From Candidatus Ventricola intestinavium (lineage in GTDB: Bacteria; Bacillota; Clostridia; Christensenellales; Aristaeellaceae): a DNA stretch of 5,356 bases. This document shows, in pieces, positions 1-5,350 of this stretch. The stretch is taken from positions 1-5,356 of the forward strand of contig DVMG01000131.1 in NCBI GenBank assembly GCA_018715105.1. Reading direction: 5' to 3'. Both the position numbers and the translations under genes were made by a program. The notes below the pieces were generated by a model. It worked only from the letters and a program-made list of their open reading frames with translations, had not been told where the DNA came from and did not search any database. The first letter of the stretch is position 1, and every line of letters begins with the position of its first letter.

Positions 1-1401
1 CACATGCTGGGCAGCCTTCAGGGAAAAAGGCTTGTGCTTGAGGAGATTCACCGCTTTGAAAACCGGCAGATCGAGAGAAACGGCCATCTCTGCTGGGATA
101 TGGAGCATCTCTGGCAGGGGATTCTCCATGGCCTGAAGGCGTGCGCAGCCGCGGGAAAAATTCCCTCGACGGTCGGCGTGGATACGTGGGCGGTGGATTT
201 TGTCCTGCTCGATGAGCAGGACAGGATGCTCGGCGACGCCGTGGCCTACCGGGATGCCCGCACGCAGGGAATTCCCGAAGAGGTGGACGCGGTGATCCCC
301 CCGCAGGAGCTCTATGCGCGCACAGGCATCCAAAGGCAGGCGTTCAACACCCTCTATCATCTTGTGGCGCTCAAAAAGGAGCATCCGGAGCAGCTTGAGG
401 CGGCGAAAAGCCTGCTGATGATCCCGGATTACTTTCATTTCCTGCTGACCGGCGTTAAACGCCAGGAGTACACCAATGCCAGCAGCACCGGCCTTCTGGA
501 CGCGCGGACCAGAACATGGGATCGGGAGCTGATCGGCCGCCTGGGCCTGCCGCAGCATCTGTTTGGCCGCCTGTCCATGCCGGGGGAGACGGTGGGCCGG
601 TTCAGGCCGCAGATTGCCGCGCAGGTGGGATTTGACGCCGAGGTGGTGCTGCCCGCCACGCATGACACCGGCTCGGCCTTTCTCGCCGTGCCGGCGCAGG
701 ATGAGCGGGCGGTGTATCTTTCAAGCGGCACGTGGAGCCTGCTTGGCATGGAAAACAGCCGGCCCATCACAACGGAGGAATCCTTTAAGGATAACTTTAC
801 CAACGAGGGCGGCGCATGGTGCCGCTACCGGTATCTCAAAAACATCATGGGCCTGTGGATGATCCAGTCCGTGCGCAGGGAGCTCAACGGCGTCGCCTAT
901 GTGCAGGGACGCCAGAGCCGTCATGCGGATGGGAGAACATGGGATTTTGCCGCCCTGGCCGAGGCGGCCGGGCAGGAGGATTCTTTCCATGCCCGGGTGG
1001 ACGTAAACCGGGCATGCTTCCTCGCGCCGGAGAGCATGATCGACGCCATCCGCCGGGAATGTGCGCGCACGGGCCAGCGCATTCCCGAAAGCGTGGGGCA
1101 GATCATGCGGTGTGTGTATGAAAGCCTGGCCCTGTGCTACAAGGAGGCGGTTGCGACGCTGGAAGAGCGGACGGGCCGCGCGTTTACGGCCCTCCATATT
1201 GTGGGAGGCGGATGCCAGGATGCGCTGCTCAACCGGCTGACCGCCGCGGCCACGGGCCTGCCCGTGTATGCCGGCCCTGTGGAGGGCACGGCCATCGGCA
1301 ACCTGATTGTGCAGCTGATTGCGCAGGGCGCGCTGAACTCGCTGGAGGAAGCCCGCGCGGTTATCCGGCAGAGCTTTGACATCAAAACCATAGCCCCGTG
1401 A
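1..1401 (+). CDS. rhaB: Rhamnulokinase (L-rhamnulose kinase), N-terminus cut by window edge
   Basis: This cytoplasmic FGGY-family sugar kinase transfers phosphate from ATP to L-rhamnulose, giving L-rhamnulose-1-phosphate. The reading frame is open from base 1. Compared with E. coli RhaB (489 aa, recalled), only about 17 N-terminal residues, which carry the first phosphate-binding loop (DxGASSGR type), should be missing. Counting from the Met codon at base 4, I see the sugar-binding segment GVDTWAVDF (58-66), AYRDART (81-87), the HDT triad with the likely catalytic base Asp221 (E. coli Asp237), YLSSGTWSLLG (238-248), NEGGAWCRYRYLKNIMGLW (267-285) and the ATP-domain motif GGGCQDALLN (401-410). 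The Met at base 4 is not the true start, because the homology runs through it to the edge. The gene ends inside a 6-bp hairpin and is followed by rhaM. It is the first operon gene in view. Assignment is by whole-length resemblance and is very secure; FGGY relatives such as fuculokinase fit less well. Confidence 0.97.
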   Translation, partial: HMLGSLQGKRLVLEEIHRFENRQIERNGHLCWDMEHLWQGILHGLKACAAAGKIPSTVGVDTWAVDFVLLDEQDRMLGDAVAYRDARTQGIPEEVDAVIPPQELYARTGIQRQAFNTLYHLVALKKEHPEQLEAAKSLLMIPDYFHFLLTGVKRQEYTNASSTGLLDARTRTWDRELIGRLGLPQHLFGRLSMPGETVGRFRPQIAAQVGFDAEVVLPATHDTGSAFLAVPAQDERAVYLSSGTWSLLGMENSRPITTEESFKDNFTNEGGAWCRYRYLKNIMGLWMIQSVRRELNGVAYVQGRQSRHADGRTWDFAALAEAAGQEDSFHARVDVNRACFLAPESMIDAIRRECARTGQRIPESVGQIMRCVYESLALCYKEAVATLEERTGRAFTALHIVGGGCQDALLNRLTAAATGLPVYAGPVEGTAIGNLIVQLIAQGALNSLEEARAVIRQSFDIKTIAP

Positions 1402-1409
1402 CGCGGGGC
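1393..1409 (+). other. Hairpin over the rhaB stop codon
   Basis: GCCCCG (1393-1398) and CGGGGC (1404-1409) form a perfect 6-bp GC stem with a 5-base loop that contains the rhaB stop codon. No T-run follows, so this is not a terminator. It could protect the 3' end of a processed rhaB message or slow ribosomes at the stop. The stem is seen in the sequence; the role is inferred. Confidence 0.5.
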
Positions 1410-1430
1410 CTCCAAAGCGGGCATGCATAC

Positions 1431-1436
1431 AGGAGG
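1431..1436 (+). promoter_or_regulatory. Upstream Shine-Dalgarno-like site before rhaM (possible alternative start)
   Basis: A full AGGAGG lies 9 bases before a GTG codon at 1446-1448. That GTG is in frame with rhaM, with no stop between. If used, it would add 21 mostly basic residues to RhaM, giving 124 instead of 103 aa. Known RhaM proteins lack such an extension, so the site may instead be a ribosome standby site, or a chance match in purine-rich sequence. Confidence 0.35.
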
Positions 1437-1493
1437 AACATCCCTGTGCGGGAAACCGGCAGGGGCATGATCAAGCCTGCAAATAAAAAGTCA

Positions 1494-1500
1494 AGGGAGG
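1494..1500 (+). promoter_or_regulatory. Ribosome binding site of rhaM
   Basis: AGGGAGG lies 8 bases upstream of the ATG at 1509. It decides the start: the earlier in-frame ATG codons at 1398 and 1467 lack a correctly spaced site, and only the 1509 start gives the usual RhaM length and N-terminus. Confidence 0.85.
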
Positions 1501-1508
1501 AAAAAAGG

Positions 1509-1820
1509 ATGCGCAAAGGCTTTAAAATGCGGCTTTACCCCGGCATGGAGGCGGAGTATGAGCGCCGCCACAACCTGCTCTGGCCGGAAATGAAGGAAAT
1601 GATCCACGCGCACGGCGGCCGGAATTACTCCATCTTTCTTGACAGAAAGACGCTGACGCTTTTTGGCTACATCGAAATCGAGGATGAAGCGCTGTGGGCG
1701 GCGGCCGCGGATACGCCCATCAACCGGAAATGGTGGGATTATATGGCCGATATCATGGAGACGAACCCGGATAACAGCCCGGTCAGCATCGATCTTCACC
1801 CCGTCTTTCATCTGGAATGA
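1509..1820 (+). CDS. rhaM: L-rhamnose mutarotase
   Basis: RhaM interconverts the alpha and beta anomers of L-rhamnose so that the isomerase receives its preferred form. The 103-residue product matches E. coli RhaM/YiiL (104 aa, recalled) nearly end to end. It has the family start RKxFxM, the ERRHNLLWPEM segment (18-28) with the likely catalytic His21 (E. coli His22), the GGRNYSIFLD segment (36-45) with Tyr40, the Trp75-Trp76 pair in KWWDYMADIM, and the NPDNSPVS signature (87-94) near the C-terminus. The protein is a small ferredoxin-like alpha/beta dimer in the known family. An in-frame upstream GTG (1446) with its own AGGAGG would give a longer form; I prefer 1509 on length and on the strong ribosome binding site at 1494-1500. 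The gene lies between the kinase and isomerase genes in the same operon, the usual setting for rhaM. Confidence 0.96.
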   Translation: MRKGFKMRLYPGMEAEYERRHNLLWPEMKEMIHAHGGRNYSIFLDRKTLTLFGYIEIEDEALWAAAADTPINRKWWDYMADIMETNPDNSPVSIDLHPVFHLE

Positions 1821-1836
1821 GCGCTGAAACAGGCGC
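1821..1836 (+). other. Small GC hairpin in the rhaM-rhaA spacer
   Basis: GCGC (1821-1824) and GCGC (1833-1836) can pair around the 8-base loop TGAAACAG. It lies directly after the rhaM stop and no T-run follows. The stem is short, so stability is doubtful. It is listed because the loop sequence recurs in the rhaA-rhaD spacer. Confidence 0.3.
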
Positions 1837-1867
1837 GAAAGCAAAAAACGGACATGAACATGAATCT

Positions 1868-1877
1868 GGGAGGAAGG
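1868..1877 (+). promoter_or_regulatory. Ribosome binding site of rhaA
   Basis: GGGAGGAAGG lies just before the ATG at 1881; its GGGAGG core is 7 bases upstream. In-frame ATGs at 1854 and 1860 have no upstream Shine-Dalgarno match. Starting at 1881 gives 419 residues, the same length as E. coli RhaA. Confidence 0.85.
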
Positions 1878-1880
1878 AAC

Positions 1881-3140
1881 ATGAGCTATCAGGAAGCCAG
1901 GGAGCGCTATGCAGCGCTGGGCGTTGATACGGATGAAGCGATGAAGCGGCTGGTGGAGGCGCCCGTCTCGCTGCATTGCTGGCAGGGCGACGATGTGCGC
2001 GGCTTTGACACGGATCCCACCAAGCCGCTCACAGGCGGCATCCAGACCACGGGCAACTATCCGGGCCGGGCGCGCACGCCGCAGGAGCTGATGGAGGATC
2101 TGGATGTGGTGCTCTCCCTCTGCCCCGGGAAAAAGAAGATCAACCTGCACGCCAGCTATGCCATCTTTGATGAGGAAAACCCCTGGGTGGACCGGGACCG
2201 GCTGGAACCCAGGCATTTCAAAAAGTGGGTGGACTTTTGCAGGGCGCGTGGCCTGGGAGCGGATTTTAACCCGACCTTCTTTTCCCATCCCAAGTGCGAC
2301 CCGCTGACGCTCTCCTCGCCTCATGAGCAGACGCGCCGCTTCTTCATCGAACATGGAAAGGCGTGCATCCGCATCGCCAGCTATCTGGCCAGGGAGCTTG
2401 GGCAGCCCTGCGTCATGAACATCTGGACGGGCGACGGCTTCAAGGATATTCCGGCGGACCGCATGGGCCCGCGCGTGCGCTATCGGGAGGCGCTTGACGA
2501 GATCCTCAGCGAGCCGTTTGATTTTGAGTGGGTGAAACCGTGCATTGAATCCAAGGTTTTCGGCATCGGGGTGGAGGCCTATACGGTCGGCTCGGCGGAA
2601 TTCGCGCTCAGCTATGCGGCGATGAACCGCGACCGCTGCATCCCCCTGATGGACAACGGCCACTATCATCCCACCGAAATGGTGAGCGACAAGATCCCGG
2701 CGCTGCTGGCGTTCTTCCCGGAAATCGCGCTGCATGTGACGCGGCCGATTCGCTGGGATTCCGATCATGTGGTGCTCTTTGACGATGAAACTCGCGAAAT
2801 CTGCAAGGAGATCGTGCGCTGCGGCGGCCTGGACGGCTCGGTGAAGATTGCGCTGGATTACTTTGACGCCTCCATCAACCGCGTCAGCGCGTGGACGGTC
2901 GGCCTGCGCAACACGCAAAAAGCGCTGCTCCATGCGCTGGTGACGCCCAACGAGGCGTTCTCCCGGCTGCAGGACGAGGGCCGCTTCACCGAACTGATGG
3001 TCCGCCAGGAGGAGATGAAGACCATGCCCTTCGGCGAGATCTGGGATGAATACTGCCGGCGCTGCGGTGTGCCCGTCGAGGGAGCATGGTTTGAGCGGGT
3101 CATGGCCTATGAGCGCGATGTGCTGGCAAAGCGCGTGTGA
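1881..3140 (+). CDS. rhaA: L-rhamnose isomerase
   Basis: RhaA reversibly converts L-rhamnose to L-rhamnulose in the cytoplasm, the first committed step of the pathway. It is a metal-dependent (Mn/Zn) xylose-isomerase-like TIM-barrel enzyme, tetrameric in known members. The 419-residue product aligns by eye with E. coli RhaA along its whole length. Seen here are SLHCWQGDDVRGF (30-42), TGGIQTTGNYPG (51-62), DFNPTFFSHP (128-137), MNIWTGDGFKDI (179-190), ESKVFGIGVEAYTVGS (223-238), DNGHYHPTE (258-266), RPIRWDSDHVV (288-298) and LDYFDASINR (325-334). The metal ligands given for the E. coli enzyme (His262, Asp294, Asp296) correspond to His261, Asp293 and Asp295, and the second metal-site acids (such as Glu232, Asp326) are also present. 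There is no truncation or frameshift. The 60-base gap after rhaM shows no obvious promoter, which fits co-transcription. Confidence 0.98.
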   Translation: MSYQEARERYAALGVDTDEAMKRLVEAPVSLHCWQGDDVRGFDTDPTKPLTGGIQTTGNYPGRARTPQELMEDLDVVLSLCPGKKKINLHASYAIFDEENPWVDRDRLEPRHFKKWVDFCRARGLGADFNPTFFSHPKCDPLTLSSPHEQTRRFFIEHGKACIRIASYLARELGQPCVMNIWTGDGFKDIPADRMGPRVRYREALDEILSEPFDFEWVKPCIESKVFGIGVEAYTVGSAEFALSYAAMNRDRCIPLMDNGHYHPTEMVSDKIPALLAFFPEIALHVTRPIRWDSDHVVLFDDETREICKEIVRCGGLDGSVKIALDYFDASINRVSAWTVGLRNTQKALLHALVTPNEAFSRLQDEGRFTELMVRQEEMKTMPFGEIWDEYCRRCGVPVEGAWFERVMAYERDVLAKRV

Positions 3141-3147
3141 TGCAGGA

Positions 3148-3186
3148 CGCCCGCGCGGGCGCGCCTTGAAACAGGGGCCTGCCCGC
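3148..3186 (+). other. GC-rich palindrome and hairpin in the rhaA-rhaD spacer
   Basis: Bases 3148-3161 form a perfect 14-base palindrome (CGCCCGCGCGGGCG). Its right half, GCGGGC (3155-3160), can alternatively pair with GCCCGC (3181-3186) to make a 6-bp stem around a 20-base loop containing TGAAACAGG. No T-run follows, so it is not an intrinsic terminator. A role in message processing, or in setting rhaD level relative to rhaA, is inferred only. Confidence 0.5.
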
Positions 3187-3224
3187 TCGGCGCACAAAGA
3201 GACAAAGCGAGAGAGGGAAAGCGA

Positions 3225-4061
3225 ATGGAAACCATTTTGAAAGACATTCTGGATGCGGCGTGCATCAGGGAATACATACACACCTGTGAAATGGGCTGGC
3301 AGCAGGGCTGGCATGAGCGCAACGGTGGAAACCTGACCTACCGGATGACCGGGGAGGAGGTGGCGCAGTGCCGCCCCTTCTTTTCAGAGGAGCGGCCGTG
3401 GGTGAAAATGGGGGTGACGGCGCAGCATTTGGCCGGGGAATTCTTCATCACCACCGGAAGCGGCAAATTTTTCAGCAATGTAGCGCGCCGGCCGCGGGAG
3501 AGCATCGGCATCGTGCAGATCAACGAGGCGGGCGATGGCTACCGGATTGTGTGGGGGCTCGAAAAAGGGGGCAAACCCACCAGCGAGTTTGAATCTCACT
3601 TTATGAACCATGCCGTGCGCGTACAGGCGACGGATGGCGCATGCCGTGTGATCTACCATGCGCATCCGGCCAACCTGATTGCCCTGACCTACGTCCTCCC
3701 GCTGACAGACCGCGATTTGACCCGCGCGCTGTGGAAGAGCGCCACGGAATGCCCGGTGGTGTTCCCGCATGGCGTGGGCGTGGTGCCGTGGATGGTGCCC
3801 GGCGGGCCGCAGATTGCCATGGCAACCAGCGAGCTGATGAAGGAATATGAGGCCGCCGTGTGGGCCCATCACGGCCTGTTCGTTTCCGGGCCGGACTTTG
3901 ACATCACATTCGGCCTGATGCACACCCTTGAAAAGGCCGCGCAGATCTGCGTGCTGGCGCTCTCCTGCGGGCAGGGCATCCGCCAGACGATCACGGATGA
4001 CAACCTGCGCGCCATCGCGCATGACTTTGGCGTGACGATCAACGAAAAATTTCTCGACTGA
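3225..4061 (+). CDS. rhaD: Rhamnulose-1-phosphate aldolase (class II, zinc-dependent)
   Basis: RhaD cleaves L-rhamnulose-1-phosphate to dihydroxyacetone phosphate and L-lactaldehyde, the last step of the shared pathway. It belongs to the AraD/FucA class II aldolase family, whose members use a zinc ion. The 278-residue product is close in length to E. coli RhaD (274 aa, recalled). It shows GWHERNGGNLTYR (28-40), the phosphate-loop region ITTGSGKFFSNV (75-86), PTSE with catalytic Glu121 (E. coli Glu117), HAHPANLIALTYVL with zinc ligands His145 and His147 (E. coli 141/143), ECPVVFPHGVGVVPWMVPG (175-193), and AHHG with the third zinc ligand His216 (E. coli 212). The ATG at 3225 follows GAGAGGG (3211-3217) with 7-base spacing, weaker than the sites of rhaM and rhaA. 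It closes the operon and is followed at once by a terminator. FucA or AraD are less likely, because the RhaD-specific segments match throughout. Confidence 0.97.
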   Translation: METILKDILDAACIREYIHTCEMGWQQGWHERNGGNLTYRMTGEEVAQCRPFFSEERPWVKMGVTAQHLAGEFFITTGSGKFFSNVARRPRESIGIVQINEAGDGYRIVWGLEKGGKPTSEFESHFMNHAVRVQATDGACRVIYHAHPANLIALTYVLPLTDRDLTRALWKSATECPVVFPHGVGVVPWMVPGGPQIAMATSELMKEYEAAVWAHHGLFVSGPDFDITFGLMHTLEKAAQICVLALSCGQGIRQTITDDNLRAIAHDFGVTINEKFLD

Positions 4062-4066
4062 CAGGG

Positions 4067-4106
4067 GCGGCCCGCTTTTCCACCGGGGAAAGGCGGGCCG
4101 CTTTTT
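4067..4106 (+). terminator. Strong intrinsic terminator of the rha operon
   Basis: Bases 4067-4081 pair with 4087-4101 over 15 positions, including one G-T wobble, around a 5-base loop. The outer 9 pairs, GCGGCCCGC with GCGGGCCGC, are perfect. TTTTT follows directly at 4102-4106. The hairpin begins 5 bases after the rhaD stop and should separate the rha operon from the regulator gene. Confidence 0.95.
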
Positions 4107-4140
4107 CAGGGAGGCCGCTGCTTTTGAAGCGGAGGAGCGT

Positions 4141-4171
4141 GCCGTTTTCCCGCAGAGGGAAGCCGGCTTTT
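4141..4171 (+). terminator. Second, weaker terminator-like hairpin
   Basis: GCCG (4141-4144) pairs with CGGC (4164-4167). After one T/C mismatch and a T-G wobble, TTCCC (4147-4151) pairs with GGGAA (4157-4161) around the loop GCAGA. TTTT follows at 4168-4171 before the sequence turns GC-rich again. It resembles the first terminator in layout and may be a backup. The short T-run and the mismatch make it less certain. Confidence 0.5.
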
Positions 4172-4202
4172 GCGGAAAGGGAGATTTGGGGCGGGAAAGA
4201 GG

Positions 4203-4231
4203 TTGACAGAGAATACTGAATATATTATGAT
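4203..4231 (+). promoter_or_regulatory. Sigma-A-type promoter of the ArsR-like regulator gene
   Basis: A consensus -35 box TTGACA (4203-4208) is separated by exactly 17 bases from TATGAT (4226-4231), which matches the -10 consensus at five of six positions. Transcription would start near 4238-4239, leaving a leader of about 73 bases before the ATG at 4312. The spacer is AT-rich in a GC-rich neighbourhood and carries AATATATT (4219-4226), an 8-base palindrome abutting the -10 that could be part of an operator. Confidence 0.9.
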
Positions 4232-4271
4232 AAAAATAGGAAAACCGATAGGAGAAAACCGGGAACCACAA

Positions 4272-4294
4272 GGCCGCGCCGGGATGCGGCCGGC
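4272..4294 (+). promoter_or_regulatory. Hairpin in the regulator's mRNA leader
   Basis: GGCCGC (4272-4277) pairs with GCGGCC (4286-4291) as a perfect 6-bp GC stem around an 8-base loop. An alternative 5-bp pairing is GCCGG (4278-4282) with CCGGC (4290-4294). The structure ends just before the ribosome binding site at 4298. It could affect translation initiation, but there is no terminator, and nothing resembles a known riboswitch. Confidence 0.45.
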
Positions 4295-4297
4295 ACG

Positions 4298-4302
4298 AAA
4301 GG
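4298..4302 (+). promoter_or_regulatory. Ribosome binding site deciding the regulator's start
   Basis: AAAGG lies 9 bases before the ATG at 4312 but directly touches the in-frame ATG at 4303, leaving that one no room for initiation. The start at 4312 is therefore preferred, making the protein 321 rather than 324 residues. Confidence 0.65.
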
Positions 4303-4311
4303 ATGAAGGCC

Positions 4312-5277
4312 ATGGATGGGTTGGAAGGAAAGCACGCAGAGCTCTCCATCGACAAACCGGAGAGGCTGCGCAGGATTGCGCATGCGCTTTCCTCGCCGGT
4401 GCGCCTGCAGATCATGGAGGCGCTCGGAAAGCGCAGCATGAATGTGGGCGAGCTCTCCGACATGCTGGATGTGCCCATGTCCACGACGGCCCTGGCCGTG
4501 AAAACGCTGGAGGAGGCGGGCGTGATCATTTCGGAGGCCCAGCCCGGCGCGCGCGGCTCCATGAAGCTGTGCAGCCGCAGGCTGGATACGATCGCCATCA
4601 ACCTCGTCCCCGAAGACAAGCAGCGCGGCAGCATTCTGACCCTGCAGATGCCCATCGGAGGATACAGCCTGGCGGAGGGCATCCGGCCGACGTGCGGGCT
4701 GGCCGGGATACAGACCAACATCGGCGATATGGATGATACATCCGTCTTCTATTCACCCGACCGGTTTGCCGCTCAGCTGCTCTGGTTTAAGCAGGGGGCG
4801 CTTGAATACCGCTTTGCGGCCGCGCATATGGACGCCATGGAGCTGGAATGGCTTGAAATCTCCTTTGAAGCCTGTTCGGAGGCCCCCATGTACCGCGATC
4901 CATGGAAGAGCGACATCGCTGTCGCGGTCAACGGCCGGCGCCTGGGGGTGTGGACATGCCCGTGCGATTGCGGAGGGAGGCATGGCAAGCTGACGCCGGA
5001 GTGGTGGTCCGACTTATCGACGCAGTTCGGCTTTTTTAAGACGTGGCGCGTCACGGATGAGGGAAGCTATCTGGACAATGTGCGCATCAGCGACGTGACG
5101 CTTGACGATCTGCGCCTGGACGCCTGGCCCTATATTGCCGTGCGTATTTCTGTGCCGGAAGACGCGCTGAATGTGGGAGGAATCAATCTCTTTGGTGAGC
5201 ATTTTGGCGATTATCCGCAGCCCATCATGATGCGGCTGGGGTATCATTTGCACGTGGGGGGTAACTCAAAATCCTGA
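4312..5277 (+). CDS. ArsR-like winged-helix transcriptional regulator with large beta-rich C-terminal domain
   Basis: This is a probable DNA-binding regulator; its target and ligand are unknown. Residues ~15-100 form an ArsR-type winged helix: RLRRIAHALSSPVRLQIMEAL (18-38), a helix-turn-helix with VGELSDMLDVP (45-55) and recognition helix STTALAVKTLEEAGVI (57-72), then a wing (74-90). The remaining ~220 residues, far more than a small metal-sensing ArsR repressor has, are aromatic-rich and predicted mainly beta (e.g. GVWTCPCDCGGRHGKLTPEWW, 212-232; FKTWRVTDEGSYLDNVRISDVTLDDL, 242-267). I associate this architecture with a poorly characterised group annotated as predicted transcriptional regulators (COG4189-like); that link is from memory. 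Cys216, Cys218 and Cys220 with His224 form a dense possible metal or redox site. There is no signal peptide or membrane segment. The gene has its own promoter and terminator, so its link to rhamnose control rests on position alone. It could equally serve the unit starting at the right edge. Confidence 0.85.
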   Translation: MDGLEGKHAELSIDKPERLRRIAHALSSPVRLQIMEALGKRSMNVGELSDMLDVPMSTTALAVKTLEEAGVIISEAQPGARGSMKLCSRRLDTIAINLVPEDKQRGSILTLQMPIGGYSLAEGIRPTCGLAGIQTNIGDMDDTSVFYSPDRFAAQLLWFKQGALEYRFAAAHMDAMELEWLEISFEACSEAPMYRDPWKSDIAVAVNGRRLGVWTCPCDCGGRHGKLTPEWWSDLSTQFGFFKTWRVTDEGSYLDNVRISDVTLDDLRLDAWPYIAVRISVPEDALNVGGINLFGEHFGDYPQPIMMRLGYHLHVGGNSKS

Positions 5278-5309
5278 AACAGTTCCAAATTATTTGGAAC
5301 TGTTTTTTT
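5277..5309 (+). terminator. Intrinsic terminator of the regulator gene
   Basis: AAACAGTTCCAAA (5277-5289) and TTTGGAACTGTTT (5293-5305) form a perfect 13-bp stem with loop TTA. The T-run at 5303-5309 includes the end of the stem. The last base of the stop codon is the first base of the stem. The AT-rich stem contrasts with the GC-rich rha terminator. Confidence 0.95.
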
Positions 5310-5344
5310 GCTCCATCCGGGTTTATTGGAATATTTGAAAAGTA

Positions 5345-5350
5345 TTGACA
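5345..5350 (+). promoter_or_regulatory. Probable -35 box of the next transcription unit (cut by the window edge)
   Basis: A consensus TTGACA sits in an AT-rich stretch 35 bases after the regulator's terminator, facing right. The -10 box would fall outside the window, so this is only half a promoter. The preceding GAATATTTGAAAAGTATT (5329-5346) resembles an element in the regulator's own promoter. Confidence 0.5.

Noticed and set aside
721..1428. Antisense open frame of 235 codons opposite the second half of rhaB
   Set aside because: It is fully opposite conserved rhaB coding sequence. The rhaB motifs at HDT and GGGCQDALLN show which strand is coding.
1398..1508. Start of rhaM at the ATG at 1398, overlapping the rhaB stop
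   Set aside because: An overlapping start is attractive for coupling, but there is no spaced Shine-Dalgarno site, the extra 37 residues have no counterpart in known RhaM, and a much better start exists at 1509.
1854..1880. Start of rhaA at the ATG at 1854 or 1860
   Set aside because: Neither has an upstream Shine-Dalgarno match, and the added residues are encoded by the ribosome binding site itself. The start at 1881 gives the family length.
3158..3165. GGCGCGCC palindrome as a regulator operator
   Set aside because: It lies inside an operon with no nearby promoter, and such GC palindromes are expected in this composition; a role in RNA structure is more plausible.
1491..3314. Antisense open frame of 607 codons opposite rhaM, rhaA and the start of rhaD
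   Set aside because: It runs across three well-supported genes and their spacers. Its product is rich in His, Arg, Ala and Pro, typical of the reverse strand of GC-rich genes, and shows no recognisable domain. It is a by-product of few stop codons in GC-rich DNA.
4272..4302. Riboswitch in the regulator's leader
   Set aside because: The leader is only about 73 bases, with a single small GC hairpin and no terminator or conserved aptamer-like arrangement that I recognise.
3384..4721. Antisense open frame of 445 codons spanning rhaD, the terminators, the promoter and the regulator's N-terminal part
   Set aside because: It crosses a strong terminator and a promoter read on the other strand, overlaps two convincing genes, and has no domain or credible start signal.
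4170..4736. Overlapping + frame of 188 codons beginning before the regulator's promoter
   Set aside because: Its start precedes the promoter and lacks a ribosome binding site. The body is a shifted-frame reading of the regulator gene with low-complexity Arg/Ala/Gly composition.
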